64,000 nt of DNA from Algoriphagus terrigena DSM 22685 (lineage in GTDB: Bacteria; Bacteroidota; Bacteroidia; Cytophagales; Cyclobacteriaceae): NCBI RefSeq assembly GCF_000429445.1, contig NZ_AUBW01000005.1, forward strand, positions 62,001-126,000, given 5' to 3'. Positions within the stretch are counted from its first letter, which is position 1, and each line of letters opens with the position of its first letter. The position numbers and the translations under genes were made by a program. The notes under the pieces are model-generated. The model was not told where the DNA came from. It searched no databases and saw only the letters and a list, made by a program, of their open reading frames with translations. Positions 18,514 through 27,745 of the stretch are shown one piece after another.

Positions 18514-19239
18514 ATGACTAAAGAAGACTTTGGAAGAAAATTGTTTCAAATCAGGAATGCTAAAGGATTAACACAGGATGATCTTGCAAAAAAATGCAAA
18601 ATCACAGCTAGGACAGTTCAGAGGATCGAGGCCGGCACAGTTACTCCAAGAGCTTTCACCATCAAATTAATTTCCGAAACTCTTGAATTTGACTTTTTTG
18701 ATAGTCATTACCGCTTACCTGAAATTAATTCTGACAATCAAAAATTCAATGCTAGTCGAAACCGAGTAACCCACTTCTTTAAAGATCTCCTTAATTTAAA
18801 ATCCAATGCCATGAAAAAGATTTCAATTCTGTCTCTATCCCTATTGCTGACCAGCTTTTTTTTCGCGAAAATCTTAAAGACTGATGCACAATCTGTCCCC
18901 TTGGATAAAACAAAAAATCTATCTATAGAGCTTAATAAGGATAATTCTATATCAAAGGTTAACGCATTTTTCACAAATGATCTTAGCCTAGATGAACTTA
19001 CTGAAGTAAAAAACAAATTAGCTGAAAATGGTATTAACATTCATTACAGATCTCTTGAGTTTGATGAAAATGGAGGTTTGTTAGGCATTACTTGTGATGT
19101 TGATTGCACAGATGGTTTTAAAGGAAGTTTTTCAATTGGCATGTTGAACTCCATAAATAAAGATCGACGGGTAGGATTTGTTCGCAACTACTCGGATGAT
19201 GCAGAAACACCATTTTGTACCGGTGGATGCAATCTTTAA
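18514..19239 (+). CDS. XRE-family regulator fused to a membrane segment and exported C-terminal domain
   Basis: I prefer the internal start 'MTKEDFGRKLFQIRNAKG' at 18,514; an upstream alternative is 18,487. Residues 5-60 form a lambda-repressor-like HTH ('LTQDDLAKKCKITARTVQRI'). A hydrophobic segment follows at about 105-122 ('KISILSLSLLLTSFFFAK'). The C-terminal domain has four cysteines ('CDVDC', 'FCTGGC'). Part of it, 'LSLDELTEVKNKLAENGINI', resembles the C-terminal sensor region of BlaR1/M56-type proteins. It looks like a one-component transmembrane regulator. Alternatively the segment starting 'MKKISILSLS' could be made as a separate secreted protein. Confidence 0.65.
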   Translation: MTKEDFGRKLFQIRNAKGLTQDDLAKKCKITARTVQRIEAGTVTPRAFTIKLISETLEFDFFDSHYRLPEINSDNQKFNASRNRVTHFFKDLLNLKSNAMKKISILSLSLLLTSFFFAKILKTDAQSVPLDKTKNLSIELNKDNSISKVNAFFTNDLSLDELTEVKNKLAENGINIHYRSLEFDENGGLLGITCDVDCTDGFKGSFSIGMLNSINKDRRVGFVRNYSDDAETPFCTGGCNL

Positions 19240-19258
19240 ACATAGCAAAATCAAATTA

Positions 19259-19921
19259 TCAGACCGCATTCCAATACACTTGATTAAGCTGATAAAAGGA
19301 CTCAACTCCCTTTTGCTTAGGTTTAAATGTCCGGACGGTTTGAGAGATTCCTTGTGAAATGCAGTAGGTTCGAAGCGAAAAGGTGAAAATCGATTCCTTC
19401 GAGACTTTATCGTTCTTTTGGTTTTTAAGTTGAACCCAATCATCGGACAAAAGATACCGGCAGTCCCTATCGTGAACTAGATCCTGGACTTTACAATCCA
19501 TCACCCTTCCCAAAATCGAGGCACTAAAAACCGTATTGACCTTCGCTTTTTTTGAGACCTTCTTGAATGCTTGGTTCAGCAAGTTCCAGTCAAACTCGGC
19601 CCCAATGATTAAAAAGCCAGCTTCATGAAATGAAATTCTGGCTTTGAATTGATTGGCAAAGCAGATGAGAGAAGCATAGGAGTCGGAGACAAAAATTGAC
19701 TGAGAATTTTCAGAAAGATTCAGGACAGAAATCCCTTTGGAAGCCTGCTTGTTCCGGTAAAAACTCAGGATTTCACAATCCACTTTCTTGCCATGTTTAC
19801 CAAAGAAGTCAAAAACGATCTGGCCCGTTTTATCCTGATAGGCAAATTTGGAAAATAGACGTTGGGTATCTATTTCAACCCCTTTGTAGCTCAAAATATC
19901 AAAGGTCTCTGTCAAAGCCAT
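19259..19921 (-). CDS. Hypothetical ICE protein, 220 residues
   Basis: The start overlaps the preceding gene's end by 23 bases, which indicates translational coupling with the DUF4099/DUF3945-like protein. Predicted soluble alpha/beta protein, with 'FLIIGAEFDWNLLNQAFKKV' in the middle and a basic C-terminus ('VRTFKPKQKG'). No domain is recognised. Such pairs occur at the end of Bacteroidetes transfer operons. Confidence 0.55.
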   Translation of the reverse strand: MALTETFDILSYKGVEIDTQRLFSKFAYQDKTGQIVFDFFGKHGKKVDCEILSFYRNKQASKGISVLNLSENSQSIFVSDSYASLICFANQFKARISFHEAGFLIIGAEFDWNLLNQAFKKVSKKAKVNTVFSASILGRVMDCKVQDLVHDRDCRYLLSDDWVQLKNQKNDKVSKESIFTFSLRTYCISQGISQTVRTFKPKQKGVESFYQLNQVYWNAV

Positions 19922-20825
19922 TGTCTTGTTCGGAGCGTTTTCTTGGTTTTTTTCCTTCTTCAGTATCGATGCTGTTTAGCCGTTTGATGGAATTTATATC
20001 AAAGTCATCCCTAACCGCTTTTGGTAGTGTGGAATCTGCCGAAATTTTGGAATATTCCTTCTTGATGTTGTTCAAATCACGGACTGCATCCCTGTCATTT
20101 GGGTTTCGGGAAATCCTTTGCTCTACTTGTTTTTGAACCTCCTTGATCGCTTGAAGGTATCCTTCGCTATAGGCTTTATCCTCCTGCCTTTCCTTTCCGA
20201 GCAATTTCTGGACGCCTGTGAGCAGTAGGTAGGACAGTCCTCCATCCAGCAAAACCGAAAGAACTAATCCGGATTTATTTGATCTGATGCCCTTTGGAGA
20301 GGAAGGCGAAAGTTGAAATGCTGTTCCATCTGCCAACAGCACTGTTTCCCCTTCCTTGTATTTCTTCTTTTGCTGTGAATTGAGTTCTTGCCCGTTTACC
20401 AATTGGGGAGCTTTGATGTCTCGGGGATTGTAGGAGAGAAATTGTTTGGTTCGCTGGTCGTACTCAATGATTTCGGTCTGAATGTTACCTTCTTTGTCAA
20501 CATAGCTTTTCTTGATGTTGGCCAATTCCTTTCGAACAAGCCGATAACGTTCAGCTTCATTCAAATCCGGATGAAGATTCGGTTCCCTGTAAACCGGATC
20601 AATCCGCAAGGCCGGATTCCCATCTTCTCCTCTTACTATAGAAAGTCTGGCCGGTAATTTATCGATGTAAATATCCTTCCCTTTCAGGTCGGTCAATTCC
20701 ACGATATCGGTTATCCCTCCATTCTTCAGTGCGTTGACTTCCTTTTCTGGAATAGTAAACTTTCCGTTTTTGATGACTCCAAAAATCTCCAGATCCTTCA
20801 TCGGTAATCCATTTTGGCTTTGCAT
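19899..20825 (-). CDS. DUF4099/DUF3945-like ICE protein
   Basis: The N-terminal half holds segments typical of DUF4099/DUF3945 proteins of Bacteroidetes mobile elements: 'YREPNLHPDLNEAERYRL', 'EIIEYDQRTKQFLSY', then 'LVNGQELNSQQKKKYKEG'. A short hydrophobic stretch (about 195-215) and a charged C-terminus follow. Larger relatives are fused to topoisomerases or associate with conjugation genes; the molecular function is not established. The M23 peptidase gene ends 11 bases upstream. Confidence 0.65.
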   Translation of the reverse strand: MQSQNGLPMKDLEIFGVIKNGKFTIPEKEVNALKNGGITDIVELTDLKGKDIYIDKLPARLSIVRGEDGNPALRIDPVYREPNLHPDLNEAERYRLVRKELANIKKSYVDKEGNIQTEIIEYDQRTKQFLSYNPRDIKAPQLVNGQELNSQQKKKYKEGETVLLADGTAFQLSPSSPKGIRSNKSGLVLSVLLDGGLSYLLLTGVQKLLGKERQEDKAYSEGYLQAIKEVQKQVEQRISRNPNDRDAVRDLNNIKKEYSKISADSTLPKAVRDDFDINSIKRLNSIDTEEGKKPRKRSEQDNGFDRDL

Positions 20826-20835
20826 GTTGTTTGCT

Positions 20836-21468
20836 TTATGGTTTTGATAAATAATTGATTGCCTCTTCTTTGGTCGATAGTCTTGAGATCAATTGAATGA
20901 ATAAGACTGGATTGACATATTCCTTTCCCTTTTTGATGCTCAGGTGCAGATGATCCCCGGTAGCTCTTCCCGTACTTCCGGAAATTCCCAGGATTGTACC
21001 TGGTAAGACTCGCTCGCCCTTATCTACAAGGGATTGAGAAAGGTGACCATAGATCGATTCATAGTTGCCGTGTTGGACTTTGATAAAAATTCCCAAAAGC
21101 GGATCATCGCCCACTGACACAACGGTTCCGTGGAGCATGGAAAAGACCTTTGAACGATTGGTTTCAAGATCGATTCCCCGATGAAATTTTGGCTCTCCTG
21201 AAAATGGACCGGAGCGGTAGCCAAACTCTGAAGTGAGGGAAAAATCTTCCAAGGGAAGGGAAGCCAACACAAGCTCTTCCTCTTTTTCAAAGGGTAGTAC
21301 TCGTTTTGACAAAGGGTGAATTTCGGATCTCTTCGCTTCTTGCTTGAATTCAGTTGGCTTGACCACTTTCACAGAAGTCAATTCCTTTCGAAATTCAATG
21401 GAATTGAATTGAGGATATGCCTGGTGAGCGGCAAAAAGAAGAAGTAAGATCGATAGCGTCCTTTGCAT
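20836..21468 (-). CDS. M23 family metallopeptidase (LytM-type peptidoglycan hydrolase)
   Basis: A signal peptide 'MQRTLSILLLLFAAHQAYPQ' is followed by the LytM domain. Zinc ligands are in 'HRGIDLE' (H-x3-D) and 'GDHLHLSIKKG' (HxH), with 'SIYGHLSQ' between them. It would act in the periplasm. In conjugation clusters such enzymes open the wall for assembly of the secretion channel. It lies directly downstream of the coupling-protein gene, 12 bases away. Confidence 0.88.
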   Translation of the reverse strand: MQRTLSILLLLFAAHQAYPQFNSIEFRKELTSVKVVKPTEFKQEAKRSEIHPLSKRVLPFEKEEELVLASLPLEDFSLTSEFGYRSGPFSGEPKFHRGIDLETNRSKVFSMLHGTVVSVGDDPLLGIFIKVQHGNYESIYGHLSQSLVDKGERVLPGTILGISGSTGRATGDHLHLSIKKGKEYVNPVLFIQLISRLSTKEEAINYLSKP

Positions 21469-21480
21469 GATTTCGATGAC

Positions 21481-23472
21481 TTAATTTACGGTTGCCATTT
21501 CCCTGTGCTTTTCAATAATGTCGGTAACCTGTCGGTGGATTTTTTCAAAGTGCTTGGTCAGGATCTCTTCTTTCTTGCCTTGGAAATCATAGAATTTTGG
21601 AGTGGTTCGATAGGAATTTTCTTCTTGCTTGATCTCTTTCATTTCAAGATTGACCCGACAATGAACATTTGAGGTTTTGTATTTCCCGTCAAACTGAGTC
21701 CCTTCCGTAGCGATAATTCCCGCAATTTCCCCGGTATGCATGGACGCTATTTTTCCCGCAGGAATCAGTGGATCGTATCGCTCACTATACGAAATCGAGG
21801 TTTTGTCCCGATCTATAGAAACACTCTGGCCCAACTGCCTACGCTTTCCAAACAACATCTCCAACCAAGACAGCGTATCCTTATGGCGGACTGAGCCACA
21901 AAGCACGTTTCCGATCACCGAGGTCATGGTCGATGCCGTATCCTTTCCCTGAAGCTGATTTAACTGGGGCAGTTCCTGCAAGCCGAGCAAAACAGCTACT
22001 TTATTGCTCCGGGCAGTAGAAATCAAGTTTTCGATTTTATGGATGTAAAAAGTCGGCGCTTCATCCGCTATCAAAGCGGTTGGCAGATTCCCTTTGGTGT
22101 TGATCAACCGGGTCAGCCGGTTGATGATCACAGAATAGCAGGTACCGGTGATACTCTGCGTTTCGGTACTGTTGGCAAGGACTAGAATGGATGGGCTACT
22201 TGGATCCGAGATCTTGAGGTCGAAATCATCCCCGCTGAAAACCCAAGCGGTTTCTTTGGTATTCAGTCTGGAAAGGAAAATCTTCAAGGTTCCGACCTGC
22301 CCTTCCAGCTGTTTGTAAACCTTCTTTTCAAAGGCACTTCGAAAGGGAGATACCATGGATCTGAGTTCGGGATATTTGGTCAGACAGTTAAAAATATCCT
22401 CGTAATCCCTGTTTAGAAAATCCAGCACATGGGCGAAGGTGGAATATTTGCCCTCCTCGTATCGAGACACAAAAAAGATACAGGCCGAGAGAAAGTTGAT
22501 GGCCGATTGCTCGAAAAACTTATCAGCTCCTCCGGACGAATCAGATTTTTGAAGGGATTGAAAAATAGCTTCTGCTGTTTCAGAAGCATTGGCCACTGTT
22601 CTCAAATACCTTCTGTTCATCGGATTGATCCTTCTGGAATATTCTACCTCGTCCAGATTGATCACATGGAATTTGAAATTTGGGTTTTTCTTTTTGTCCT
22701 GAGCTTTCAGATAGTGGATGTAGGCAATCTGAGCCAAATCAGGAAACTTGAAATCGTAAAGACACATGGTGAATCCCTTGCCAATCATCTGTCGAATAAA
22801 GGGATTGATCACACCAAATGACTTCCCCGAACCTGGGGTTCCAATCACGAAAGTCCCTCTGAATGGATTGACTAGGTTGATCCATCCTTTTCGGACTTTT
22901 CCCCTGTAATAGAACTTCATAGGGATGTTTACTGAGTAAGGATTTTCGATTTTTTTGGTGTCTTGCATGAAGGACTCCCCTTCGACATTCCATTCATCCT
23001 TTCCCAGACCCGATTTTATCAATTTCGACACATTGTCCAATGACGTATGGATCAAAACAGCCCCTATAAATAAACAGAGACTGTACCCGAGGTCTTGGAT
23101 GGAAGTGAGGTCCAACACCAAAAATGAATCTTCCAGTGTGTAGAGATAGATAGAACCAAAGAATAGGATCAACCCGATGGTAAAAGGAAAAATGATCTGA
23201 CTTCTCGGGTTATAATCCAGGTTCTTCCTAGAAACTGTACCTATGGCTGATAGGCAAATTGCTATCAAAATGGCCACTTTGCCAATAAGTACATTATCGT
23301 AAATCTTCAAGTTTCGCAGCTTTTCAAAAAGAGGAAAAAGAAACCTCCCCATCCCATCCATGGCTAACAACTGTGGAGCATAGACAAACATCAGAATGTC
23401 CAGAAACACCATCAGGTAAACAATGAATTGAAAGGTTGCGTGAAGGCTTTTTAATTCTCTCTTCTCATTCAT
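21481..23472 (-). CDS. VirD4-type coupling protein (T4CP), conjugative DNA transfer ATPase
   Basis: The N-terminus has several membrane segments (about 15-140). The soluble ATPase follows with Walker A 'IGTPGSGKSFGV' near residue 210 and Walker B 'TALIADEAPTFY' near 468. It links the relaxase-DNA complex to the secretion channel. In Bacteroides conjugative transposons this role is called MobC, while TraG there means the VirB4 protein. Unusually it lies at the 3' end of the transfer operon, away from the relaxase genes. Confidence 0.9.
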   Translation of the reverse strand: MNEKRELKSLHATFQFIVYLMVFLDILMFVYAPQLLAMDGMGRFLFPLFEKLRNLKIYDNVLIGKVAILIAICLSAIGTVSRKNLDYNPRSQIIFPFTIGLILFFGSIYLYTLEDSFLVLDLTSIQDLGYSLCLFIGAVLIHTSLDNVSKLIKSGLGKDEWNVEGESFMQDTKKIENPYSVNIPMKFYYRGKVRKGWINLVNPFRGTFVIGTPGSGKSFGVINPFIRQMIGKGFTMCLYDFKFPDLAQIAYIHYLKAQDKKKNPNFKFHVINLDEVEYSRRINPMNRRYLRTVANASETAEAIFQSLQKSDSSGGADKFFEQSAINFLSACIFFVSRYEEGKYSTFAHVLDFLNRDYEDIFNCLTKYPELRSMVSPFRSAFEKKVYKQLEGQVGTLKIFLSRLNTKETAWVFSGDDFDLKISDPSSPSILVLANSTETQSITGTCYSVIINRLTRLINTKGNLPTALIADEAPTFYIHKIENLISTARSNKVAVLLGLQELPQLNQLQGKDTASTMTSVIGNVLCGSVRHKDTLSWLEMLFGKRRQLGQSVSIDRDKTSISYSERYDPLIPAGKIASMHTGEIAGIIATEGTQFDGKYKTSNVHCRVNLEMKEIKQEENSYRTTPKFYDFQGKKEEILTKHFEKIHRQVTDIIEKHREMATVN

Positions 23473-23514
23473 AGCACGGACTTAGCTGAGGGGAAAATCA
23501 TTCATTGGTAGATT

Positions 23515-24351
23515 TTACAGTGTGTCTGCCGCCAAAAGATCGGCGTACTTTATCTCTAAGGAGAGCGTCCTTCCGCTGATTTGGGATTCCGAAAGCTCGA
23601 TGGTAAACACCTTGGAATTGGGGAAGGTGAATTTTTTGAACACGTAGATATTGCGATATTTCTTCTCAAAGCTTTCTGGCGTGAAGAGCTGATATTCCGG
23701 TTCTATCTCAATGGATTGGACATTGGTTGCTTTGGTGATTCGCTTGTCCTCGATCTCAAATCTCACCTGGTCTAGATCAAATTTGAGATTAGTCTTGTTT
23801 GTGAAGGAGATGTCCAAAAAGATATAATCGTCAACGGTGTAGATACTATTTACCTGACCGGAAATCCCATACTGGCTGCTTTTGGTGATCTTATCCTTCT
23901 TCTTCCCTTTAAATGCCTCTATTGAAAAGTATCGAAGCTCTTGATCACTCAGGGGGATTTTACCGACTTCCAACGGACTGGTATTGATAGGAAGAATTTC
24001 AATTTGGGTCTTCAGCTGGCGCTCATCATGAGCATACCATAAATCGTACTGAGCGATGAATTTCTGTCCTATTATGGTGATCACCCCCAAGGATTTATTG
24101 TATCCATTTAAGTCGGAAACACTGTCACGAATTGCTTTTACCCGAAACACATTCTCCAATGGAATATCCCCGATCATATTGTCAGTCGAGATATCGACGT
24201 ACTGGATAGGCTCAGGAGAAAGAAAGTGAAGGGAAATTTCCTCGTCGATATAGATCCTTGGAAGCTCTGTTTTTAACCGAGTTTCGTTTTGTTGAGCACA
24301 AACCGAAACGGAGAGGACCAAAAATAAGAGTGTTATGATTTTGAGTTTCAT
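23515..24351 (-). CDS. traN: Conjugation protein TraN (DUF4138)
   Basis: Signal peptide 'MKLKIITLLFLVLSVSVCAQ', then a strand-rich protein with 'RIYIDEEISLHFLSPEPIQYVDIS' in two halves, and 'YSVDDYIFLDISFTNKTNL'-like periplasmic repeats in the second half. It corresponds to the TraN family, which forms part of the periplasmic/outer-membrane channel, comparable in place to VirB9. It follows TraM by 6 bases. Confidence 0.8.
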   Translation of the reverse strand: MKLKIITLLFLVLSVSVCAQQNETRLKTELPRIYIDEEISLHFLSPEPIQYVDISTDNMIGDIPLENVFRVKAIRDSVSDLNGYNKSLGVITIIGQKFIAQYDLWYAHDERQLKTQIEILPINTSPLEVGKIPLSDQELRYFSIEAFKGKKKDKITKSSQYGISGQVNSIYTVDDYIFLDISFTNKTNLKFDLDQVRFEIEDKRITKATNVQSIEIEPEYQLFTPESFEKKYRNIYVFKKFTFPNSKVFTIELSESQISGRTLSLEIKYADLLAADTL

Positions 24352-24357
24352 GGCGAA

Positions 24358-25581
24358 TCAGTTTTGGTTTTGCATCCTTTTTTCGTTTTCCTGCAATTCG
24401 TTGGCATCAATCAGATAGACAGAAGTTCCATATTTGATATTTGCCTTGTTCTTTTTGATGGATTTAGAGACGGCTTGGGAAGTTGAGGTGAACATTCTCT
24501 GAAGAGCTGACATATACAGTTGGCTCATTTCATCCGAATTTTGCTGCATGCTGATATTCATTCCGCCCGCAGTATTGCTTCCGAGTTCTTTGGAAAACTC
24601 GCGAAATGCACTAGCCGGGACATACAGTCCTTCCATTCCGTCCACATCATAAATGGAAAGTTCAATCGGATAGATTTGATCGCCCAGCATCACGGATGAA
24701 ATTGTCAATTTCACGCGTTGGGCGTCATACCCTGAAATCAATGCATAGAGATAGGTCCCTTCCCTGACTAGGGCATTGCCAATCAGTATATCATCTAAAA
24801 GTCGGATTCTCAATCTGGCTCCGAGGGTACCGCTCTTGATATCCTGGTCAATGATTGCTTCGATGAACTTTCCTTTTTTTTTTATGGTGACGGTATTGAA
24901 TAAAGTAGCTGAACCTTCAGACTTTTGAACTCGATAAACTGCGTTTTCGGTGTCTTTTGCTTCTGGTTGGCTCTCCTTCTCTTTTTGCTGTAACTCCTGA
25001 TAAGCCGGATCATTCGCTTTGGAAATGGAGTCTATCACAGCCATTTGAGCTTTGAAAAGATCCATGGGATCTTCGTATTTGCTTGCCGGAAGTTGGGTCT
25101 TTTTCCCTTCCAGCTGATTGATGGCATTCAGCAATTCTTCATCTTCCTTAGAAAAGCTTTGTCGTCTGGAAGGTTGGGGAGTAACCGACGGAATCGAATT
25201 GCCCGCATCAGCTTTGGCAGAGTAGCGGCCTGAGTTTTTTAAAGCGTTGTCGATGGAATCCAAGAGCCTTTTTTCCTGCTCATTATAAAGCGTTTTGATT
25301 TGGCTGGATTCTTCCACCTCGAGTTCCAATCCTTTGATAGCCGTGTATCCATCATTTGCCCTTTTATAGGTTTCTCTGGAAGCATTCAGTTTGGAATCAA
25401 GCGGTTTTTTCTGGATCTGTTCCGATACTTCGCCGATCTCAGATTGGATTCCACTGATTCCCTGAACAGGCTCATCAGGACTGTCTTGGCTGAATGATTT
25501 ATACCCGTAAAACAGCAAACACAAAAACGGGAGCATGATAATCGGCAGAATGTATTTGGGTTGTTTGAAGTCAATTTTCAT
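24358..25581 (-). CDS. traM: Conjugation protein TraM (VirB10-like)
   Basis: I use the internal start 'MKIDFKQPKYILPIIMLPF' because it overlaps the upstream stop by only 11 bases; the longer frame starts at 25,614. A membrane segment near residues 10-30 is followed by a long charged linker. A C-terminal VirB10-like barrel domain reads 'IKSGTLGARLRIRLLDD' and 'EGTYLYALISGYDAQRVKL'. It spans the periplasm between the inner and outer membrane. Confidence 0.82.
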   Translation of the reverse strand: MKIDFKQPKYILPIIMLPFLCLLFYGYKSFSQDSPDEPVQGISGIQSEIGEVSEQIQKKPLDSKLNASRETYKRANDGYTAIKGLELEVEESSQIKTLYNEQEKRLLDSIDNALKNSGRYSAKADAGNSIPSVTPQPSRRQSFSKEDEELLNAINQLEGKKTQLPASKYEDPMDLFKAQMAVIDSISKANDPAYQELQQKEKESQPEAKDTENAVYRVQKSEGSATLFNTVTIKKKGKFIEAIIDQDIKSGTLGARLRIRLLDDILIGNALVREGTYLYALISGYDAQRVKLTISSVMLGDQIYPIELSIYDVDGMEGLYVPASAFREFSKELGSNTAGGMNISMQQNSDEMSQLYMSALQRMFTSTSQAVSKSIKKNKANIKYGTSVYLIDANELQENEKRMQNQN

Positions 25582-26002
25582 GGGAGTGGTTATTAAAGTA
25601 TTGTAGATGTTCAATTGCTTTTTCCAGATAGGCTGAATCCGTCTTGGAAATGGAATCCTGAGCGATGATTCTGTCTATTTCAGCTTTTAACTCCGCCATT
25701 TTCGCAGCTCTAAGGGTCAAATCCTGTATTGCTGAAAATTCGCCTGACAGCTCTCCCGGGATGGGCTTTAGCTCTTTTTTGAAATTCTGAGCCTGATTTT
25801 CTGAGGTAGGCTTCAGCACAAAAAAGGTCAGTATGAAAGAGGATACGATGAGAAGGAGCATGACACAAAAAATGATTTTGGCATGACGATCCATCAACCC
25901 CTTCAAATGGCCATTAACTCCAGCCAGGTGAGGAGAAAGCTCATTTTTAAGCTCTTGGAAAATGGTTGTATCCCGATCCTTAGAATGTGTTTTTCGAAAC
26001 AT
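25571..26002 (-). CDS. Small single-span conjugation protein (TraL position)
   Basis: 143 residues with one hydrophobic segment near 45-65 ('KIIFCVMLLLIVSSFILTFF') and a helical periplasmic tail. Its place between traK and traM matches TraL in Bacteroides elements, but sequence similarity is not something I can confirm. It overlaps both neighbours. Confidence 0.65.
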   Translation of the reverse strand: MFRKTHSKDRDTTIFQELKNELSPHLAGVNGHLKGLMDRHAKIIFCVMLLLIVSSFILTFFVLKPTSENQAQNFKKELKPIPGELSGEFSAIQDLTLRAAKMAELKAEIDRIIAQDSISKTDSAYLEKAIEHLQYFNNHSHEN

Positions 26003-26588
26003 TGCTCAGGTCTTTATTTTCAATGGTTTTCCAATTCGTGATCAATACCCCGTGGCTGTTATTTTCACTTCTCGGGATATCAATCAATTCCCCCTCTGTG
26101 ATGATCGACCTGGTGATCGTGGCACTTCTCCGATCAATCTTTTGCCTACCGTAATACCGAAACCTGTTCTGATCGAGGACAATCGAATCCGTCTGAATAG
26201 AAAGCACAGAACTTGAGGAGAGAATGGAATTGAAGTAGCCCTTTTCTTTCAGGTTATTGTATTGGCCAACCCCTGTCTCATCCACGAAGTACATAGCCCT
26301 GCTCATTTGATATTCGATGTGCTTATCGTCGGGAGTCAGGTTGAAAAAAAGGCTATGGAATAAGTCCACTGCTGCTTTGTACTCAGCTGGCCTATTCATT
26401 TGCATATTGGCCTGCTTGGCCAAAATGGGGATATCATTATCAAGGATATAAATGGACTGCCTTGCGTTGGCTACCTGTTTATAAGCGTAAACCGAAACGA
26501 ACCCGCAGATAATGATTGAGGTAATCAGGCTCCCCAGTGAAAGAACCGTTGCCAATCTGATTTTTGATTCAATGTTTTGGATGATCAT
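25980..26588 (-). CDS. traK: Conjugation protein TraK (VirB8-like)
   Basis: An N-terminal membrane segment (about 15-35) is followed by a periplasmic domain containing 'ELYDIPRSENNSHGVLIT'-type motifs in TraK proteins; here 'GELIDIPRSENNSHGVLITN' is seen. VirB8-like proteins nucleate the channel at the inner membrane. The start overlaps the traJ stop in an ATGA arrangement. Confidence 0.85.
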   Translation of the reverse strand: MIIQNIESKIRLATVLSLGSLITSIIICGFVSVYAYKQVANARQSIYILDNDIPILAKQANMQMNRPAEYKAAVDLFHSLFFNLTPDDKHIEYQMSRAMYFVDETGVGQYNNLKEKGYFNSILSSSSVLSIQTDSIVLDQNRFRYYGRQKIDRRSATITRSIITEGELIDIPRSENNSHGVLITNWKTIENKDLSNVSKNTF

Positions 26589-27745
26589 GGTTGAATTAGT
26601 TTAGCTCTTGAAATTGATTTTGACGCTGAAGATCCCATCCTTCCGGCGGTGGTTGCTGCCGAGGAGATTCCTGAAGTGGAAATGATCCAAGTGGAAATCG
26701 AGGGCACGGTGGTAATGGCAATAGCGCTGACAAAAAATGCCACAATCACCAGCCCGAAACTCAAAAAGCCATTGGATGCCAGCCAAGCCATTTTTTCAAG
26801 TCTATCCGCCCCGCCACCGGTTGAAAGCAAGTACTCGTACTTGTCAATCTCGACCTCCAACGCATATTGTTGGAGTCTTCCTGTGATGTAGAGAATCAAA
26901 TAGGCCACTCCCACATAAAGGTTGACGGAGACGAACCTTGCTATCCAAGTGGTGAACGCATCTCGAAATGCAGGAAGAATACTCGCCACAACTGAAAATG
27001 GTCCGAGTATTACCAACACCGTCGAGTAGATTATCTGCAACATGAAGATGATATAGACACAAACCCTAAGAATCCATATGGCCACCAATTCGATGATTTG
27101 GGTAGCAAGCAGTTGAAGGCTGGTTTGCATCCTTATCCTCATTTGGACAATTGGAGCTAAAATCTGATCGGAGAAAAACCCTTTTACTCCATCCACCACC
27201 ACCGTCCCTAAATCTTTATCGGATTCTTGCGCCTGTTCAGATGCCATCTCAGTCACTGCCTGATATTCTACCAGCTGATCAGCCATCTCGATCATGTAGG
27301 CCGCGCGGTCAAGTCGCAACGCATTATTGGTGTCGTTTTGAGTCCCGAAAAGCACTTCTGTTTTGGTTGCAATCAAATCGGTAGGAAAAGCGATGATCTG
27401 ACAGAAAATTGGCCACCACATCAAAAGAATCACCAAAGCAAATGGCCTCAAGAGGGGCATAATTTCAAGTTTCTTGTCACCTGCCATCATTTCGTAGCAT
27501 TTCAGACTGAAAAAAATCAGCATGAAAATACATGCCAACGTCTGCGCGTCTCTCATGAAAGGATCGGAGTGAGCAAAGCCATAATTCCTCATTTCTTCAA
27601 AGAAGGTCATCACTCCCCTGTCGTAAATGCTGTTTCCCTGCAAATAGCTTATGGTCTCCTTGTACTGGTCATGGTTGGCCGATTGTGCAAATCCGGAGAT
27701 TGACAAGCCAAGGAAAACAGATAGTCCTGTGAACAACTTCTTCAT
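26585..27745 (-). CDS. traJ: Conjugation protein TraJ (VirB6/TrbL-like membrane protein)
   Basis: Signal-like N-terminus, then several long hydrophobic segments, e.g. 'FALVILLMWWPIFCQIIAF', 'IFMLQIIYSTVLVILGPFSV' and 'FLSFGLVIVAFFVSAIAI'. A Ser/Ala/Gly-rich C-terminus follows. This matches TraJ, the polytopic inner-membrane component of the Bacteroidetes-type secretion channel. Confidence 0.85.
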   Translation of the reverse strand: MKKLFTGLSVFLGLSISGFAQSANHDQYKETISYLQGNSIYDRGVMTFFEEMRNYGFAHSDPFMRDAQTLACIFMLIFFSLKCYEMMAGDKKLEIMPLLRPFALVILLMWWPIFCQIIAFPTDLIATKTEVLFGTQNDTNNALRLDRAAYMIEMADQLVEYQAVTEMASEQAQESDKDLGTVVVDGVKGFFSDQILAPIVQMRIRMQTSLQLLATQIIELVAIWILRVCVYIIFMLQIIYSTVLVILGPFSVVASILPAFRDAFTTWIARFVSVNLYVGVAYLILYITGRLQQYALEVEIDKYEYLLSTGGGADRLEKMAWLASNGFLSFGLVIVAFFVSAIAITTVPSISTWIISTSGISSAATTAGRMGSSASKSISRAKLIQP

